This document shows, piece by piece, positions 61,670-64,000 of a DNA stretch of 64,000 nt. Position 1 is the first letter of the stretch. Every line of letters begins with the position of its first letter. This DNA is from Jacaranda mimosifolia (Eukaryota; Streptophyta; Magnoliopsida; Lamiales; Bignoniaceae). The stretch is taken from assembly GCA_018894105.1 (NCBI GenBank), contig CM032121.1:22354730-22418729 (forward strand). The letters are read 5' to 3'. A program made the position numbers and the translations under genes. Below the pieces are notes generated by a model, which saw only the letters and a list, made by a program, of their open reading frames with translations, made no database searches and was not told the origin of the DNA.

Positions 61670-62640
61670 TTACAAAACTGTTGAATGGCGGCCTTGGCCA
61701 CTTTGCACATAGAATTTTTTCAAGTTTACTGCATTCAATGGTCAAGGGAGCTCGATGCCATCCATGTTTGCTAGTCAATAAGAGTTGTGCTTCGCCACTT
61801 TGACTACAGAGTAAGAAGCCTCCTATGTTGGGTCGCATTTCCCTGCATTTTTCCAAACTTTGACTTTCGTAAAGACGAGGTCTCCCATCTTAAAGCTTCT
61901 TAATTGAACTCCCTTGTTGTAGTGGTGGGCCATCTTTGACCTATACCTTTGCATCGTTGTGTACGCGTACTAGCGCAACTCGTCGATTGTCTCAAGGTTG
62001 AATTCTCTTTTAGACGCATTCCTGATCGGGGTATAGTGATTACTCAAGTTGTGTGTTGTATCAACTCTATTGCCCGTGGCGGTTATAAGGGTGGTCCTAT
62101 GCGCCCATAGGACCCCAGAGAGGTTGTTTGCCCATTTTGCTCTAGATCCTTCAACTCGAGCCTTGATGTGGTCCAAAATAGTACTATCTGTGACTCCGAT
62201 TTGCCCATTGGCCTGAGGGTTCCCAAGTGAGGTGAAATGTTGTCTAATTCCCAAGCTTTCACACCAGTTCCTCGTCCTCTTACTTTGGAATTGCGTCCCA
62301 TTGTCTAATATCAATACTTTGGGCAAATCAAAACGATAGATAATATTTTTCCACATGAAGCTTATGATGGCCACGTCAATTATCTTCGAGATTGCCTCTA
62401 CTTCGACCCATTTTGTGAAGTATTCGACCACAACAATCCTAAATTTTCTTTGGCCTATAGTTTTTAGGAATGAACCAACTATATCTATCCCCTATTGGTC
62501 AAATGGCCATGTGATCTGAACTGGCACTAACGTTGACGCAAACTAGTGAGGTATGTTGAGGCAGACTTGGCAAGATGGGCACTTTCTGGCGAAGTCAACC
62601 GTATCTTTTAGCAAGGTCGGCCAAAAATATCCATGTCTGA
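61670..62640 (-). pseudogene. Integrase of element 3, broken
   Basis: From the N terminus on the minus strand: KCPSCQVCLNIP (zinc-binding CX2C, about 62550-62585), DIVGSFLKT with the first Asp, EYFTKWVEVEAI, VLILDNGTQFQS with the second Asp, and NGQIGVTDSTIL where the catalytic Glu (usually NGQAEVTN) is Gly. The C-terminal domain has ANMDGIELP and LNAVNLKKFYVQS and stops at 61670. A TAG replaces the Trp of 'PFDQWGIDIVG' (about 62492). Confidence 0.87.
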
Positions 62641-62879
62641 CAACTTTGTTGGCCAATGCTTGTCTTCTAAAGTAATTTCCATAGATACCTGAATGGACCT
62701 CTTATAAGATCTCTAGAGCCTGTTCTGATGTCAGCACCTTAATGGTGGTACAGAAAGAGATCTTTTGTAGAGTTGACTACATTCATTAAAGGCGAACTTC
62801 ATTGCTCGACCTCTGAGTTTGCGCACCTCTGCTTTATCTTTGGGCACTTTTTCTTTCTTTAGGTAAGATTTTATTTCGT

Positions 62880-63540
62880 CCTGCCAAGAGAGAACTAACT
62901 CTTAGATTTGCCCAATTAGATTCTGGTTGAGACCACATACAGTGGGTTTGTCGAAGACCAAAAATGTAATGGTTCTATCTTTAGTTCCTTTTGTTGAGCT
63001 AACGAATTTTGATAGGGCATTTGCCCATTCATTTTTTGATCTCGGGACTTGGCTAAGGGTGAACTTTTTGAACTATTGTGGTAACTTTTTGACCTCAGCA
63101 AGATATTTGCTCCTTGTGCCTTTTTTAGCTTCAAAGTTTCTCTCGACCTGCTCTGTGACCAGGTAGGAATCGGTGATGAATGCTAGTTGCTTGACTCATC
63201 TATCAATGGCCATCCTTATACAAGCAATAAGGGCCTCGTACTCAGCTTTATTATTGGTGATGGGGTAGTCGATTTTAATGGCAAAGTCATACTCTTCGGC
63301 CTGAGAGGAGCGTAGGGAAATGCTTATTCCTCCTCTTGAGGAAGTTACTGAGCCGTCAACATGCTAAGTCCAGATAAATGAATCTTGGTTGATTTCCTCG
63401 GGTAGGTTGAGATGTTCTGCTACGAAGTCTACTAATACTTGGGCTTTTATGGTAGTTCGGGGTTGGAAAGAGATGTCGAATTTTCCCAACTCAATGACCC
63501 ACTTTGTCAACCTTCCCAATGTGTCTAGTTTCGACAACAT
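62880..63540 (-). pseudogene. Archaeal-type RNase H (aRNH) of element 3
   Basis: Minus-strand motifs are HVDGSVTSSRGG (first Asp, about 63350), NNKAEYEALIACIRMAI (Glu), AFITDSYLVTEQV (Asp) and SQVPRSKNEWANALSKF, the usual series in the second RNase H of Tat-type elements. Stops occur near 63362 and 63197. Confidence 0.82.
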
Positions 63541-64000
63541 TTATTTCAACAGCTTATTCATTAGGACAATAATAGAATGAGATTGAAAGTAAGGCCTTAA
63601 CTTCCTGGCTGTTGTGACCAAAGTGAGAGCAAACTTTTGGATCTCAATGTAATTGTGTTCTAGGCCTTGCAACGCTTTGCTACTGTAATATACAGGCCGG
63701 TGAGTACCATGTCTAGTCAAGATCAGAGCAGAGCTGACTGTTAGCGACAACACTGCTAGATAAATATGCAAGACCTCTCCGACCTTTGGCATGGCTAGCA
63801 TTGATGGTGCTGACAAATATTATTTTAATTTGACCAAAGCTTGGTCACACTGTTCAGTCCATTGGGACTTCCTTGCATTTCTGAGGATCTTGAAGAACAG
63901 TAAGTTTTTGCCAGCTAGTCACACAATAAATAGATCCAGAGCTATGATCGTTCCGACCAGACGCTACACATCTCTAACTATTCGAGGTGGTGAGATGTCC
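63541..64000 (-). pseudogene. RT end and RNase H of element 3, partial
   Basis: At the right edge, minus-strand sequence resembling the RT thumb/connection (QWTEQCDQALVKLK) leads into the frame 63541-63816 with YLAVLSLTVSSALIL, RPVYYSSKALQGLEHNYIEI and KLRPYFQSHSIIVL, the gypsy RNase H pattern. Stops such as TAA at about 63817 break it. The catalytic part of RT lies beyond the window. Confidence 0.85.

Larger units (their letters stand above)
58542..64000 (-). mobile_element. Tat-type LTR retrotransposon, 3' half (element 3), runs off the window
   Basis: Read on the minus strand the order is RT end, RNase H, archaeal-type RNase H, integrase, tandem repeat, a gene in the opposite direction, then the 3' LTR. 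Only one LTR is inside the window, so the second TSD cannot be checked. The LTR is related to that of element 2. All frames are broken. Confidence 0.88.

Noticed and set aside
1..64000. tRNA, rRNA or other structured RNA genes
   Set aside because: I saw no cloverleaf with conserved A and B boxes and no rRNA-like stretch by eye; a tRNAscan or Rfam run would be needed to exclude them.

Overview
This window is nuclear DNA of a flowering plant: very AT-rich, dense in plant transposable elements, and carrying two intact housekeeping genes with plant-type promoters and introns. The GC-rich 5' half of the ribosomal protein gene would fit a monocot or an early-diverging angiosperm, but I cannot name the species. 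No searches were run. Family names rest on recognised motifs, boundaries on paired ends and target-site duplications (TSDs).

Layout. 1-920: AT-rich, with a two-copy direct repeat and one end of a hAT-like element. 921-11929: a CACTA-like element whose ends carry GTGTC/GACAC subterminal repeats. It contains a roughly 2.2 kb LTR copy (3194-5430) and a second CACTA-like element (5883-10493) with gene-like exon fragments on the minus strand. 12305-28936: a 16.6 kb Ty3/gypsy retrotransposon of Tat type (LTRs 816 and 829 bp, perfect 5 bp TSD), split by a solo LTR at 15135-17343. Between its pol and 3' LTR lie minisatellites and a long antisense gene related to the plant mobile domain (PMD) family. 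29330-29770: intact, intronless RPL26 with site II elements, TATA box and telo-box. 29771-34548: mostly featureless, with a local duplication and a few unrecognised coding-like exons on the minus strand.

34549-39246: a second Tat-type element with near-equal LTRs and a perfect 5 bp TSD. It keeps gag, has no pol, and carries a gene resembling the plant 'putative gypsy-type transposon' domain behind its own TATA box. 39506-40399 and 40531-41458: two non-autonomous TIR elements. 41818-46521: an intact six-exon VDAC (mitochondrial outer-membrane porin) gene on the minus strand, with a TAA-flanked MITE in its 3.4 kb intron. 47109-58541: Helitron-derived sequence with repeated modules, a broken RPA-like gene, a diagnostic 3' hairpin plus CTAG end, and a MULE-like MITE whose empty site survives in a sister copy. 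58542-64000: a third Tat-type element on the minus strand, running off the right edge. From its 3' LTR inward it shows an antisense coiled-coil gene, a tandem repeat, then integrase, archaeal-type RNase H and RNase H.

The only genes likely to work for the host are RPL26 (60S ribosome, uL24) and VDAC (metabolite exchange across the mitochondrial outer membrane). The most interesting layer is the retrotransposon cargo: in two different Tat-type elements, pol is followed by a minisatellite and then by an antisense gene, but the antisense gene is of a different family in each.
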